Below the pieces are notes generated by a model. That model saw only the letters and a list, made by a program, of their open reading frames with translations, had not been told where the DNA came from and ran no database searches. This document shows positions 1 to 10,315 of a stretch of 64,000 nucleotides of DNA, one piece after another. Position 1 is the first letter of the stretch, and each line of letters begins with the position of its first letter. This stretch comes from Undaria pinnatifida (taxonomy: Eukaryota > Sar > Phaeophyceae > Laminariales > Alariaceae). The stretch spans positions 12,585,851 to 12,649,850 of the forward strand of contig JABAKD010000023.1 in assembly GCA_012845835.1 (NCBI GenBank), in the 5' to 3' direction. Position numbers and translations under genes: made by a program.

Positions 1-1540
1 CAGACAGTGCAAGCTTCACTAGACAACAGGGACAACGTCGAGCAGCCGCAAGCAGCACGCGGCGCAATTAAAATTAAACACATACTGGAAAAAAAAACAC
101 ACGGCACGGAATGGAACTTGCCTTGCGGAAGAGTCGTAAGAGTAGCCATGGCTTCTGCTGTAGGCGGGGAGTCTGAGCTTTGCTGTTGGTCCGGAGGTAT
201 GGGTGGGTTGACCTGTGTGAGTGGGTTGACCTTCTTGCCTTTGTTTCCCTGTTCCCAACCCAGCCGCCACCAAGTTGCCATTGCTTCCACCTCCTCGCGA
301 GTGCTGACATGCGATGATCTCACGATGATGGTGGGTTTTTTTGAGCTTGCCGTGTATTTCATCCTCAGCCTCCATTTCCCCGCCCTCCTATCGAAGTCGA
401 CCCTAGGCTCCGAGGTCTTCTTCCAGTCCGGAGCACCACTGGCGCTTGACGCCATGTCGTCGCGAGTGGTGCGACTCGCAGGGTGTCTACCAGCAGCAGA
501 GTGCTGAGTGCTACAAGCTGCAGCTGACAGCTTGGAGGAAAAAAAACGTGTTCCGCCGCATAAAACGGTTTCAAAAACCCGTTTATTACACACTAAATAC
601 AAGTATATTTTCAGACCCCCTGATCATTTTGTTGAATGACGCCCAAGCACGTGACCACGTGGCGCTGCCTACGCACGATGATTGGCCGATTACAGCGGTG
701 TCTTTAGTTCTTTCTAATTTGCAGTGGTTCGCGAGATACGACCTTCGGATTGATTATCCGTTTTTAGGCTGGCCCAGCTCGTACCCATCATCATCTCCCG
801 GGCGTACCTGAAATATAGTACTAATGGTACTAACAATACCCCTACAGCCATCAGCCGTCACCAATTTATCTGTAAAACCGAATGACGTACGATATCGTAC
901 CAGGAATTTTGTTAGAAAAATACACGGCACACAACCGAAATCAAATATTATGTTTCGGAGATGGCGAGTTCGTTCTCAATTCCTTCCCTCTTTGGTGCGT
1001 GAGGAAAAATGGTTGATTGAAAATGAACTAAAGTACCAAACTGCTGCACATACGACAGACAGAAAATACGGCTGTCGCAAGCAAGCGCTAGCTACTGCGG
1101 ACATAATCTATTATCAACCCGTCAAGCGTCCTGCATCCCGTGCCTTGTAACCTGTTGATCAGCAGAGCTACCATACCACACGCAGTCACATTCGCCGGTG
1201 GTTGGGGCAAGAGGGGCTGGGGGGCAGGCACAAGCATTTATCCTGCCCGTCCCTCTGCCCAAGCTACTCTGTCCTTTGCTATGATTTAACGCGAAAGACA
1301 AAGACTTGACAACAAATAATGCGAAAGAAAATGATCGCCTCAGCCGCAAAGAGTAACATGTCATCGCTACGTCAGTCACATACTGCTGTTGTATAATTAG
1401 CAGCATTTCATATTACTCCGCACCAGGTATGTATTTTCATTTTCGAACAGGAAACGTCCACAACCTGCTGTATTACTCTAGAAACAAGACAAAGCCCAGA
1501 CAAAAAACATTTTTTCATGACATGACCTGTGGTTGTTGCC
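1..1540. other. Unidentified flank, no gene supported
   Basis: Several short open frames exist on both strands, but none carries a recognisable domain, a consistent codon bias or a repeat relationship with the rest of the window. There is a poly-A/T-rich stretch around 535-600 and a pyrimidine-rich stretch around 230-300. I see nothing that justifies a gene call. Confidence 0.5.
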
Positions 1541-2413
1541 TTAGTCTGGTGCAAACGGTGGGAAGGATTCTCCACCTGGCTGTCCGTGCCTCCCACACCC
1601 AGCGTCCTCCACCGCAACCAGCCACCTTGTGCCGACCCCAACCCGGGCCCACACATCAACGGGCTCAGCAGCCGCCGCTCCCACGGAGCACGGCAGATAC
1701 TGCTCGTAATTTGGTTTCACAACCAAATCTGCGAGCAATCCCTTTTCCCCCGTCTCAAACTGCTGCTGCTGCTGCCCCTGCGGCTGCTGCTGTGCAGTGC
1801 GCTCGTTCCCAGTCTCAAGCATTGGGTATACGAGCTGTGACGTCCAAACGGGGGATGGTGCCACCGGAGGCTGCAGCGCCTGCTGCTGCTTCAATGGCAG
1901 CTGCAAGAGCTCCTCCTGCTCTTTCCTTCTTGTCTCTAATTCCACTATGAAACTTTTCTCCGTCTTGAACTGCTGCTGCTGCTGCTGCTGCTGCGGCTGT
2001 TGCTGAGCAGTGCTCTCATCCCCAGTCTCAAGTACTGGAATTACGAGCTGTGACTCACATCTGGCCACGCCCGCTCCCCTCTCTGGTAACTGAGACGGCT
2101 GAGAAACGCCTCGCATTCGCTCCAGTCGTATAGAGAAGCTCGAGAGCTCGAGGAGAAGTTGCGAGTACTCGCGAATGATGAGTTCGCTTTCCTCAATACG
2201 ACCTTCGATTCTGTAGAACTCGCGCCATGCAGCAGAAATCTGGTCTATTGTTCGGAAACCATAACGGAAACCCCCCTCGATTTCTTCCTCCAGTTGGTCC
2301 CGTATTGCGAGCAGCTCTTCCAGCTCCCGCATCTTTGCCAGCTGAGAGCTCCTCGCTCTCGCTGCCAACACCTTCACGTCCACAACGCCCATGTTTACCT
2401 CGCCCTCAGGCAT
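1541..2413 (-). CDS. Gln-rich coiled-coil hypothetical protein (290 aa)
   Basis: The ORF begins at an ATG (2411-2413 on the minus strand) and runs 290 codons. Residues about 20-105 are charged and leucine-rich (LAKMRELEELLAIRDQLEEE and onward), the pattern of a coiled coil. Residues about 120-240 contain an imperfect internal duplication: each half starts SQLV.P.LETG.E.TAQQQP, continues into a poly-Gln run and then an acidic/hydrophobic tail. The C-terminal part, past about residue 245, is Gly/Ala-rich with no motif and may be read-through beyond the true end or an intron. No family is recognised. A retroelement gag-like protein or a degenerate host gene are both possible. It lies just left of the gypsy insertion and shares its orientation, but is outside the LTRs. 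Confidence 0.4.
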   Translation of the reverse strand: MPEGEVNMGVVDVKVLAARARSSQLAKMRELEELLAIRDQLEEEIEGGFRYGFRTIDQISAAWREFYRIEGRIEESELIIREYSQLLLELSSFSIRLERMRGVSQPSQLPERGAGVARCESQLVIPVLETGDESTAQQQPQQQQQQQQFKTEKSFIVELETRRKEQEELLQLPLKQQQALQPPVAPSPVWTSQLVYPMLETGNERTAQQQPQGQQQQQFETGEKGLLADLVVKPNYEQYLPCSVGAAAAEPVDVWARVGVGTRWLVAVEDAGCGRHGQPGGESFPPFAPD

Positions 2414-2541
2414 GGTTCAAACAAGGCACCCAGCTCGCTCCCTTTCACGGGGAGGGCTGTTTTTGTGGTATCTCCAGCTAGCTCTCTTCCGCAGAAGAGC
2501 TCACGTCACTCAACACCCTTTTCTTCGAACAGGGATAGTAC

Positions 2542-2566
2542 CGCGTACGGTACGCGATAATTATCG
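2542..2566. repeat. Two overlapping palindromes
   Basis: CGCGTAC-G-GTACGCG (2542-2556) overlaps the perfect 12-bp palindrome CGATAATTATCG (2555-2566). Seen directly. The function is unknown; dyads of this kind can be protein-binding or cruciform sites. Confidence 0.5.
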
Positions 2567-2809
2567 TGTTTGTTGATCCCTACGAAGCGTAGAGGGCTTA
2601 CCTGTTGAGCTGACAATAGTGGGGTAGTGAAGTCACCGGTAGGAAGACAAGTATAAGACGTACATATATAAATTAAGTTGCTCCTAGCCAAGGCGCAGCG
2701 TGGAGTGCGCTCGCCAGGAAGAAAGGCGGATAAATAGGCGGAGCATTTCCACCATCCCGATATCCCGCTATCATGTAGCCAACTTATCACTGGAAACCCC
2801 TACAATACT

Positions 2810-3502
2810 TGTGGTGGAAGTGGTTATTGCTGGGCTGATCCTCACTAAATGTGGAGATCTGTGATGCAACGACCGTCACCCAAATGAACAGATTCTTCTC
2901 TCTCTTGCAGTAGCTCACAGTTCAAGGCACAAGGTTATTTTTATCGTCTTTTTATTATTACTTCTGGATGGATGAGATCGGGGGACGAGGTGCACTGACA
3001 GAGGGGGGGGCGGTGACCCTGCTGCGCGGTGCACTCAGTTGTTCCGAATATACTCTTCCCTAAAGATGGGTACTCAACGGGTGCCTCACCTTGCCTACCA
3101 AAGCTGTCCCGTGCGAGCAGTCTAGCTTACAGACATCCTATACTAGCTTCTCATGTCTCCTGCTGTTAACGACTCTCAGAATCAGCTCTATTCTGCAAGG
3201 GTATCTACGAGAACACTGTTGTTCGATGGCCTACTGCTGTACAAGTTCCCACATACTCCTGGTAGATCATCTCTTGGTTCCGTGCTTACCGTAGCTCGGA
3301 CTCCTTTCTACGCTCACTCAGGTTGTTGTACCGCCCCGTTTTACCACATCTGTTATTCCTAGCCTGTGATTGGCCCATTTAAATATAATAACCCCTATTG
3401 GAAGATCCACAGAATTCGTACTGAAACCCTTGGCTCCCCAATACTTGAACCAAGTAACATAAATTCCTTACTAAATCCGAGTGATTTTCCAATTTCACCA
3501 CA
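2810..3502 (-). repeat. 3' LTR of the gypsy element
   Basis: 693-bp direct repeat matching 15077-15769 base for base where I compared it. It contains an 8-G run shared by both copies. It is the 3' LTR because coding is on the minus strand. I see no convincing polypurine tract immediately inside it (about 3503-3520 on the minus strand is mixed), which is unusual for a young element. Confidence 0.93.
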
Positions 3503-3929
3503 ATAGCCCATCCAAGTTCATTGTCACCTTCTAACAAGGTGTACAATGAAATAACAACGTATTTGGCTGAAATTGCTGCTGTGTCAACCTATAACGTTGT
3601 ATAACAATGGCTATTCTTCGCCTATTTTCCACATCTCTTATCCTCCATTTATTTCAAATATGCTTGCTAACTTACGGATTACCATCTCAAGGTAATTCAT
3701 CGGTGGGGCATCATTAAACAAATCTGGGTTGAGCTAGCCCTCTACCGATACCTATTTTCCACAATATTTAGCCTCCATCTCCACCCATATACTTGCAAAT
3801 TTACTGATTACCATCTCAAGGTAATTCATCGGTGGGGCATCATTAAACTAGTCTGGGTTGAGCTAGCCCTCTACCGATACCTATTTTCCATAATTTCCGC
3901 CCAGAATCCTGGAATCCTCCTGATTTACT
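3503..3929 (-). repeat. Non-coding tail with ~130-bp tandem repeat
   Basis: Between the pol stop and the 3' LTR. The segment from CCTATTTTCC recurs at 3621, 3751 and 3880 (periods 130 and 129 bp), giving a little over two copies. The second halves (the ..CATCGGTGGGGCATC.. part) are nearly identical. No ORF. It could be a structural or packaging region, or a replication-slippage product. Confidence 0.8.
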
Positions 3930-6900
3930 CTAGTCAGCATGTATGAACTTCTTACAACTCTTCGCAGTGATATGCACATGCCAACACCAGGTTCCTATCT
4001 CCTCACTGAAAGTCTTCAACTTGTCCTTGTGAAGGTGGACATTATATCTCTTTCCCATGTCCAGCAATTTGATTGTGTGTGGAAATGCTTGATTCGGAGC
4101 ATCTTCCTCAGCTATCATTACCACTCTAGCTAGCTGCCAACCATTATGGGTCGTCTTGAAATATATGTACGATCCAATAATGTCTCGATCATAAATTCCC
4201 GGTCTTCCCCTAGTATCGCAACAAACTTTATACCCGGTGGCTACATGTCTATCACCCCGTGCACAGGCTAGGCTACGCTTGGCGAGTTGTACTCTAAATC
4301 TTCGATACTTTGCATTTTCGCCTCCGACTTGCAAGGGTTCTCCTGCCCAGTACCTAGATACCAAACTACCATATTGCTCAAGGTCAGTCTCATGCTCCCA
4401 TGTTTTTACCTCTACTCCGTCCCAAGAAGTAAAATACTGGACTGCATTCTTACCGCCTAAACCTCTTGAGATCCTGTGCTTTGATATAAAAGTGGGTAAA
4501 ATACGGTGCTGGTCCAACTCCATCGTAACGTCCTCTGCCGTCAAATGGAAAGGTGGTGACCGCTCCGAATACTTGTTCAACACATAATTGCTCATCGCCC
4601 ATGGCAAAAATCTAGGTGGTTCTGCTCCTTCATGCGGATTAAAACACCTCTTACAACGATACACCGACACTCTGGCGTTGATTTCTCTACCAGGCTCATC
4701 CTTTCTAATCTCCAACAACAATAAATTTCTACCGACCATTTTTCCATCACTCGCAGTTCCCGGTCCTACGAATAGAATCTTATATGGCCCTGTCCAACAC
4801 TGTGCTAACTTGGCTACTAAGGAAAATTTCTTACTTCTTGAGTCTGTTTCGCTCGTTTTTAGTACATGTTGTCCACCTCCTGCTATTGTACTATGATCGT
4901 TATATACCCATACCCATTCTCCAGCACTATACTTGGGGTATCTACTCCTTATTTCTTCCAGATGCTCGTTTGCTGCAGCATGTCTAGCTTTAATCAAACG
5001 ATCTTCCTCCCTTACCAATTCGAAAGCCTTAATCTGCCTATCACGCATAAGTCCAAGGAAATCTAGCTGGTCTTGCTTCAGACCTTGGTGACCCCTAACA
5101 CCACGCCCTTCCAATATAGTCATAGGTAACCTGGGATATCTGCCAATGTGCACTTCGTTAGGAGCTAACCCAGTACCTCTACTGACGTTGTTATTGTGCG
5201 CTGCTACGGCGTGCATCAACATATCATCCCAATTTTTCTGGTCATCAGCAATCAAATATGACAACATCTGACACAGGGTATGATTTAACCTTTCAACCAT
5301 GCCATTAGTCTGGGGGTGATACGAACTAGTAAATTTCTTTACAGCCCCTAAAGTTTTAAAAACTGCCGTACTTACTTGCGATATAAATTCCGTACCTCGG
5401 TCTGATAAAAAGGTATGAGGACATCCCCATCTTGGTATATAATCATCTACAATCTTAGCCGCACACCCTCTTGCTGTTTTCTCTTCTTTAGTAATAGCAT
5501 ATCCTTCTGCATGTCTACTAAATAAATCAACCAACAATAAAACGTAAGTGTTACCACGCTCCGTTTTAGGTAAGGGTCCTAATAAGTCGAAAGCAACCAT
5601 CTGTCCGGGACGGCTGGGAAGAGGTAAAGAAACTAGCGGCCATCTCACTGTCTTGCGCACAGCTTTTCTGGCCTGACAGGTATAGCATCTACGTATCCAC
5701 CATTTTACACTATCCGCCATACCAATCCACCAATAGTATCTCTGCAACATTCGAAGCGTCACCTTTTCTCCCAAATGAACTGCCTCCTTGTGGGTACAGT
5801 CCATAACCCATGGTCTTAATAACAAAGGGACATCAGTTCTAACTGGCTCCTCTCCTAATAATCGCTCATACTGTCCTGGGTTCCTGCCAACACGAGGTGC
5901 AGGTTCTACGGAAAGGCGTTTTACTAAGAGTTTCTGGGAGTCAGGAAGTTCCAATATTTTTCCTTGTGCTACTAATCTTCTAACTTCCAACTTATCTACT
6001 ACTGTATCTGGAATGTCTTCATCCAATATCTCTGCAATCGCTATTCCAGCACGTAAAAATTCGATAACAATGCTAGAAGTCTCGTCTTTTCGTTGTGCAA
6101 TAGCCCAATCTTTTGCAGTTTTCTCGCATAATTTTTCACCAAATTCTCTTGCTTCTGAACTATTCAATTCTTCTTGTGGAAGCTCTTCCACATTATTTCC
6201 ACTACCAGAGTTATCCGCGACTCCAGCACTACTACCTTCTTCAATGGGATCAATCACGCCTACTTGTTGCAATTCTTTCATGCCTAAAAGAAGTCTTCCC
6301 TCCTTAGTTAAAGGACACGCATGCAATACTTTCCCTGGTTCCCACTGACCACTAACTACTTGCGACGGTTGTACCAGAGGGGTATCGTCCGGCACTGCAA
6401 AACTACTACTTGACTGATCTACTACCGACTGTCTGCTCGCGCGTTCGTTCTGTATGACTTGCCATGCTCTAACAGATTTTTCGTTGGTGGTAAGAGGAGC
6501 TGTCCTCAATTCTCTCTCCCCCACCGTAAAAATCAAGTCGGGGTCCAGCTCTTTCAGCCCATCCAAGCTGGAACCCGTTGGCTCGGCTAGCTGCATAGAA
6601 TGCACTCCGCTCGCACCGATCAGATAGACATCAATATCTGTAGGGTCGGACAAGCGGACATCAGGGTGGTTATCAGCTTCCGTGGCCGGCAATGGTAAAC
6701 GCGATAACAAATCTGCGTTACCGTTGGCCTTCCCTGGTCGGTACTCTAAAGTATAAGAATAAGCACTAAGAAAATCATACCATCGTTGTACTCGGTTTAC
6801 TTTCGTGGATAAGCTCTCCAAGTTTTTCAACGGTTGGTGGTCACTCACTACTACAAAAGGAATACCGTAAAACAATTGTCTGTTTTTCTTAACCGCCCAT

Positions 6901-9254
6901 ACAATAGCGGCACACTCCAATTCTGTTGCGCTCCAGTTTCGTTCATTTGGCATTGTCGTTCTGCTCAGGAAACCTAAAGGTCTGATAGAATCATCCGATT
7001 GTTTCTGTTCAATTACTGCTCCCAACCCATCAACAGATGCGTCTGTAATTAAACGGAAAGGTCGTTCACCTGACATGGCTGCTTTAAAGTCTGGGAAAGC
7101 TAAAACGTCTGGGCTCGACAGCCGTTTCATTAAGACTTGAACGATCTCAACATGCTCGGTGGTGAACACAAATTTAGCGTTCTTTTTCAAGAGGTTGTTG
7201 AGGGGTCGTGTTAAAGTTGCCATTTGTGGTAAAAATTTCCTGTAGTACGAAAGTGCTCCTAGTAATGATCGCAACTGGCTGACATTCGTTGGCATGGGCA
7301 ACTTAGTCATAGCTTCTACTTTTCCCGGATCTGGTTCCATTCCTTTCGCTGTGACGCGATGGCCTAAAAATTTGATAACTTTAACGCCTAGATGTGCTTT
7401 CTTTGGCGCTAATTTGAGGTCAAATTTCGTTAATCGTTGAAAAAAATTGTCCAGATCCTGCACATGTTCTGTGCCACTAGCTGAAAAACAGACAATATCG
7501 TCAATAAATAGCCGAACGCGTTGTAGGCCTTCACAGACCCGTAACATGATGGATTGAAACCATCCTGGACTGGAAGCTAAACCCATCGGCATTACCATCC
7601 ATTCATAAATGCCTTGTTGAGTGCACACAGCTGTCAAAGGGATAGAATCTTCATGTATGGAACACTGGAAAAACCCACTAACCAAATCCATGCTACTGAA
7701 AACTTTTGCGCCGCCAAGGTCTGATAATAAGTCGTCCACTGTTGGTAGGGGCATAACCGGTATAATAGACTGTTCATTTAGCCTTTTATAGTTACAAGTT
7801 AGCCTGATACGACCATCAGCTTTAGCAATTACGACCAAGGGCGAACACCAATTCGAATACGATCGGCGCAAAATTCCTGCCAAAACTAATTTGTCTATTT
7901 CTGTTTGTACCTTCGCTGCTAACACTGGCGAGTGACGGTAAGGTCGCTGCTTCACCGGTTGTGCATCTTTCTTCAATATAATGCGAAACGGATCAACAGT
8001 AACATGTCCTAAATCAGTGCTATGCTTCGAGAAACGATGCGCGTATTTGCATAGTAAATTTCCAAGATCGTCGATGTCCTTCTCTGTCCATAGACTCTCT
8101 TCAAAACCAAAGTGGATTTCACGCAAATATGCGGGTACCTTATTCCACAACCGTATAAAAGCTGCTCTCTGTGCGGGATTTAAAACGGTCAGTATGGTCT
8201 GTGGTGGTTCATCGTTAGGTAATACAGAGCTATTATCACCACTTCTTACAGCACTCACTTGATCAACTTTGGTCGGCAAAATTTCAGCGTTTCCCAATGA
8301 ACACTGTACTAGTTTCGAACCGCCTACTCCTACTTTCATATGTTTGTGTACCAGAAAACTTTCCGCATTCAACCTTTTCAATGGGATTTCTGACACACCT
8401 GCCTCAACGATAGCCTCTTGTGGGAACCAGCCTTCACCAAAACGAATATAGTAAGAGCCTGCGGGGGCTGTTGTACCATCTGTTTTTGTAAGAGCAACTC
8501 TCACCCAAGACATAGCGTTAGGTAACCAGTACTTATTACTAGCAACACGTACAATCACTCGGTTGCCGCTCTTCTCTTCAATCATGCCAACTGCATTGTT
8601 TATCCAACTATTAAAGCGGTGATCCTCTGCTACTGATCCACCAACTTTCCCTACAAAAGTGACTAGTGTTTCTGTAGAATTTAAATCTCGGTATGTTCTG
8701 GTAGGAAAAAATGACCAGCTATCTCGACCTAACAAAACCGAAGTAAACATGGCTTTGTCTGGTACTATGTAAGCATGGACCACTAGACAGACAGTAGGTA
8801 CTCCACGAAGTTTTTTCTCACAGTTACCTAGATGTACGTTGAGTCGGACGCGTTTACAGGTAACTAGAGGTATACCATGGAAGCCACCCCAGGTTTTCGG
8901 TTTAATTTTGGTCAAACCGTCTAGAGATGCAGCACCACAAGCCAACATACGCGACCACACCTTTTCTTGAATAAAAGATGCTGGGCTTCCCGTATCTAAC
9001 AGAGCTGTGCAGGCATGCATTCTCAGCGCTCTGGTTCCCGCGAACAGCTGCGCTCCTGTCGTATGGTTCTGTCTATCGAGCATGATATCTCCACCGACCG
9101 CTCTCGTGAATTCCGATAAATAGTCAGCGCGCTCCCCTTGGCACAGACGTACACGTTTGGGAGGGAACACGGAGACAGAAATATCAGAAGAATCTTCCCT
9201 CGCGGAAGAGTCAAGAGCGTGGATACTGACATGTGTTAAGGAATTAGTGGGGTA
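3930..9254 (-). CDS. pol: gypsy Pol polyprotein: protease-RT-RNase H-integrase-chromodomain-SH3-like
   Basis: The frame is open from just after a TAA at 9255-9257 down to the stop at 3930. Numbering from the GTG codon at 9170 gives 1,746 aa. Protease: LLDTGS near residue 59. RT: about 400-620, with VFSSMDLVSG near 489 and the catalytic box FIDD near 555 (family usual is YxDD). RNase H: TDAS near 710, ELE near 751, SDHQ near 777. An unusual ~250-aa spacer follows. Integrase: H-H-C-C zinc site about 1127-1165, then D about 1194 (VAFD), D about 1257 (LSDRGTEF) and E about 1293 (MVERLN). Chromodomain: about 1552-1610, with the aromatic cage-like W (SWDG) and TWE. A second small beta-type domain lies at about 1660-1720. 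No in-frame ATG occurs before residue 30, so expression probably needs splicing, read-through or frameshifting. All catalytic residues are present; it looks functional. Confidence 0.93.
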   Translation of the reverse strand, partial: YPTNSLTHVSIHALDSSAREDSSDISVSVFPPKRVRLCQGERADYLSEFTRAVGGDIMLDRQNHTTGAQLFAGTRALRMHACTALLDTGSPASFIQEKVWSRMLACGAASLDGLTKIKPKTWGGFHGIPLVTCKRVRLNVHLGNCEKKLRGVPTVCLVVHAYIVPDKAMFTSVLLGRDSWSFFPTRTYRDLNSTETLVTFVGKVGGSVAEDHRFNSWINNAVGMIEEKSGNRVIVRVASNKYWLPNAMSWVRVALTKTDGTTAPAGSYYIRFGEGWFPQEAIVEAGVSEIPLKRLNAESFLVHKHMKVGVGGSKLVQCSLGNAEILPTKVDQVSAVRSGDNSSVLPNDEPPQTILTVLNPAQRAAFIRLWNKVPAYLREIHFGFEESLWTEKDIDDLGNLLCKYAHRFSKHSTDLGHVTVDPFRIILKKDAQPVKQRPYRHSPVLAAKVQTEIDKLVLAGILRRSYSNWCSPLVVIAKADGRIRLTCNYKRLNEQSIIPVMPLPTVDDLLSDLGGAKVFSSMDLVSGFFQCSIHEDSIPLTAVCTQQGIYEWMVMPMGLASSPGWFQSIMLRVCEGLQRVRLFIDDIVCFSASGTEHVQDLDNFFQRLTKFDLKLAPKKAHLGVKVIKFLGHRVTAKGMEPDPGKVEAMTKLPMPTNVSQLRSLLGALSYYRKFLPQMATLTRPLNNLLKKNAKFVFTTEHVEIVQVLMKRLSSPDVLAFPDFKAAMSGERPFRLITDASVDGLGAVIEQKQSDDSIRPLGFLSRTTMPNERNWSATELECAAIVWAVKKNRQLFYGIPFVVVSDHQPLKNLESLSTKVNRVQRWYDFLSAYSYTLEYRPGKANGNADLLSRLPLPATEADNHPDVRLSDPTDIDVYLIGASGVHSMQLAEPTGSSLDGLKELDPDLIFTVGERELRTAPLTTNEKSVRAWQVIQNERASRQSVVDQSSSSFAVPDDTPLVQPSQVVSGQWEPGKVLHACPLTKEGRLLLGMKELQQVGVIDPIEEGSSAGVADNSGSGNNVEELPQEELNSSEAREFGEKLCEKTAKDWAIAQRKDETSSIVIEFLRAGIAIAEILDEDIPDTVVDKLEVRRLVAQGKILELPDSQKLLVKRLSVEPAPRVGRNPGQYERLLGEEPVRTDVPLLLRPWVMDCTHKEAVHLGEKVTLRMLQRYYWWIGMADSVKWWIRRCYTCQARKAVRKTVRWPLVSLPLPSRPGQMVAFDLLGPLPKTERGNTYVLLLVDLFSRHAEGYAITKEEKTARGCAAKIVDDYIPRWGCPHTFLSDRGTEFISQVSTAVFKTLGAVKKFTSSYHPQTNGMVERLNHTLCQMLSYLIADDQKNWDDMLMHAVAAHNNNVSRGTGLAPNEVHIGRYPRLPMTILEGRGVRGHQGLKQDQLDFLGLMRDRQIKAFELVREEDRLIKARHAAANEHLEEIRSRYPKYSAGEWVWVYNDHSTIAGGGQHVLKTSETDSRSKKFSLVAKLAQCWTGPYKILFVGPGTASDGKMVGRNLLLLEIRKDEPGREINARVSVYRCKRCFNPHEGAEPPRFLPWAMSNYVLNKYSERSPPFHLTAEDVTMELDQHRILPTFISKHRISRGLGGKNAVQYFTSWDGVEVKTWEHETDLEQYGSLVSRYWAGEPLQVGGENAKYRRFRVQLAKRSLACARGDRHVATGYKVCCDTRGRPGIYDRDIIGSYIYFKTTHNGWQLARVVMIAEEDAPNQAFPHTIKLLDMGKRYNVHLHKDKLKTFSEEIGTWCWHVHITAKSCKKFIHAD

Positions 9255-9491
9255 TTAGTCCGTTTGACCACTTGCAAAAGGTTAACCAATAGCTTACCCA
9301 AACTAAGCCTTATAACACTCTCCCCCCCTGAAACGGCGGGATAGCAGGTCGGCCGGATATACGGGCGGACCTGTCAATTATCCAAGCCGTTTCATTCCCT
9401 GGGGATACCAGGAAGAGTATTTTTCAAGTTCGCCATGGGAAAATCTGAAAAAGTTTATTATGGTGGATGTGGGGATCGAAAAATGGCAAAA

Positions 9492-10160
9492 ACCGACGGT
9501 GCCAACCCGTCGGTAGCCTCGTTCGGCATTTGTGGGTCTGCAATGTCCCCTTTTGGGAACACCAGTCCTCGGCTACTTGGGCGTGTAATGTCCCCTTGCG
9601 GGAGCACCAGGCCTCAGGAGCAACATGCGAGTCCGAACCTGGGGTTTCTCGCCTCGGGTCCTCCTCACTCGCTGGCGGAAACTCGTAAGAAGCCGCCCTC
9701 ATTGCACCCGAAAACGAGTCCAACACCGACGGTGCCAACCCGTCGGTAGCCTCGTTCGGCATTTGGGTCTGCAATGTCCCCGTCTGGGAACACCAGTCCT
9801 CGGCTCTTTGGCCTGTAATGTCCCCTTGCGGGGGCACCAGGCCTCGGGAGCAACATGCGAGTCCGAACCTGGGGTTTCTCGCCTCGGGTCCTCCTCACTC
9901 GCTGGCGGAAACTCGTAAGAAGCCGCCCTCATTACACCCGAAAAAGAGTCCAACACCGACGGTGCCAACCCGTCGGTAGCCTCTTTGGGCATTTGGGTCT
10001 GTAATGTCCCCGTCTGCGAACACCAGTCCTCGGCTCTTTGGGCCTGTAGTGTCCCCCTCAGGAACACCAGGCCTCGGGAGCACGACGCGAGTCCGAACCC
10101 ACGGTTTCTCGCGTCGTGGCCTCTTCGCTTTTTGGCGTATAATCGCAAGAAAACTGCTCC
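9492..10160 (-). repeat. Three-copy 230-bp tandem repeat with hairpin
   Basis: Units begin at 9492, 9725 and 9955 (periods 233 and 230 bp). Each starts with a perfect 7-bp stem, CCGACGG, a 7-nt loop TGCCAAC, then CCGTCGG. Copies 1 and 2 are almost identical; copy 3 decays past about 10080. The period is not a multiple of three, so coding potential on the minus strand changes frame between units. Confidence 0.9.
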
Positions 10161-10187
10161 AACTGCGACGAGGGCTCGCCTCGCCAT
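9699..10187 (-). CDS. Possible accessory ORF in the gypsy inter-ORF tract (162 aa)
   Basis: An ATG-started ORF (10185-10187 on the minus strand) that crosses the 230-bp tandem array. Its peptide contains AEDWCSQTGTLQTQ and SFSG.MRAASYEFPPASEEDP, and the same words recur in another frame in the neighbouring unit. It has no known domain. Because it lies wholly in repeats and the frame is not kept between units, it may be non-coding. It is listed because it is the only ATG-started frame of this size between the second ORF and pol. Confidence 0.2.
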   Translation of the reverse strand: MARRALVAVGAVFLRLYAKKRRGHDARNRGFGLASCSRGLVFLRGTLQAQRAEDWCSQTGTLQTQMPKEATDGLAPSVLDSFSGVMRAASYEFPPASEEDPRRETPGSDSHVAPEAWCPRKGTLQAKEPRTGVPRRGHCRPKCRTRLPTGWHRRCWTRFRVQ

Positions 10188-10215
10188 AGTACCTTTTCTG
10201 TGGTTGGTTTACCGT

Positions 10216-10315
10216 AGAGCCTTTCCTGCCCCCCCCCGCCACACCGGCGGCATGCGGCAGGTTCTAGAGCCTTTTCTGCCCCCCCCGCCTCACCGGCGGC
10301 ATGCGGCAGGTTTTT
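10216..10315. repeat. 50-bp direct duplication with C-run
   Basis: Two adjacent copies starting AGAGCCTTT at 10216 and 10266 (period 50). Each carries a C7-C9 run followed by CACCGGCGGCATGCGGCAGG. Seen directly; part of the gypsy inter-ORF tract. Confidence 0.85.
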
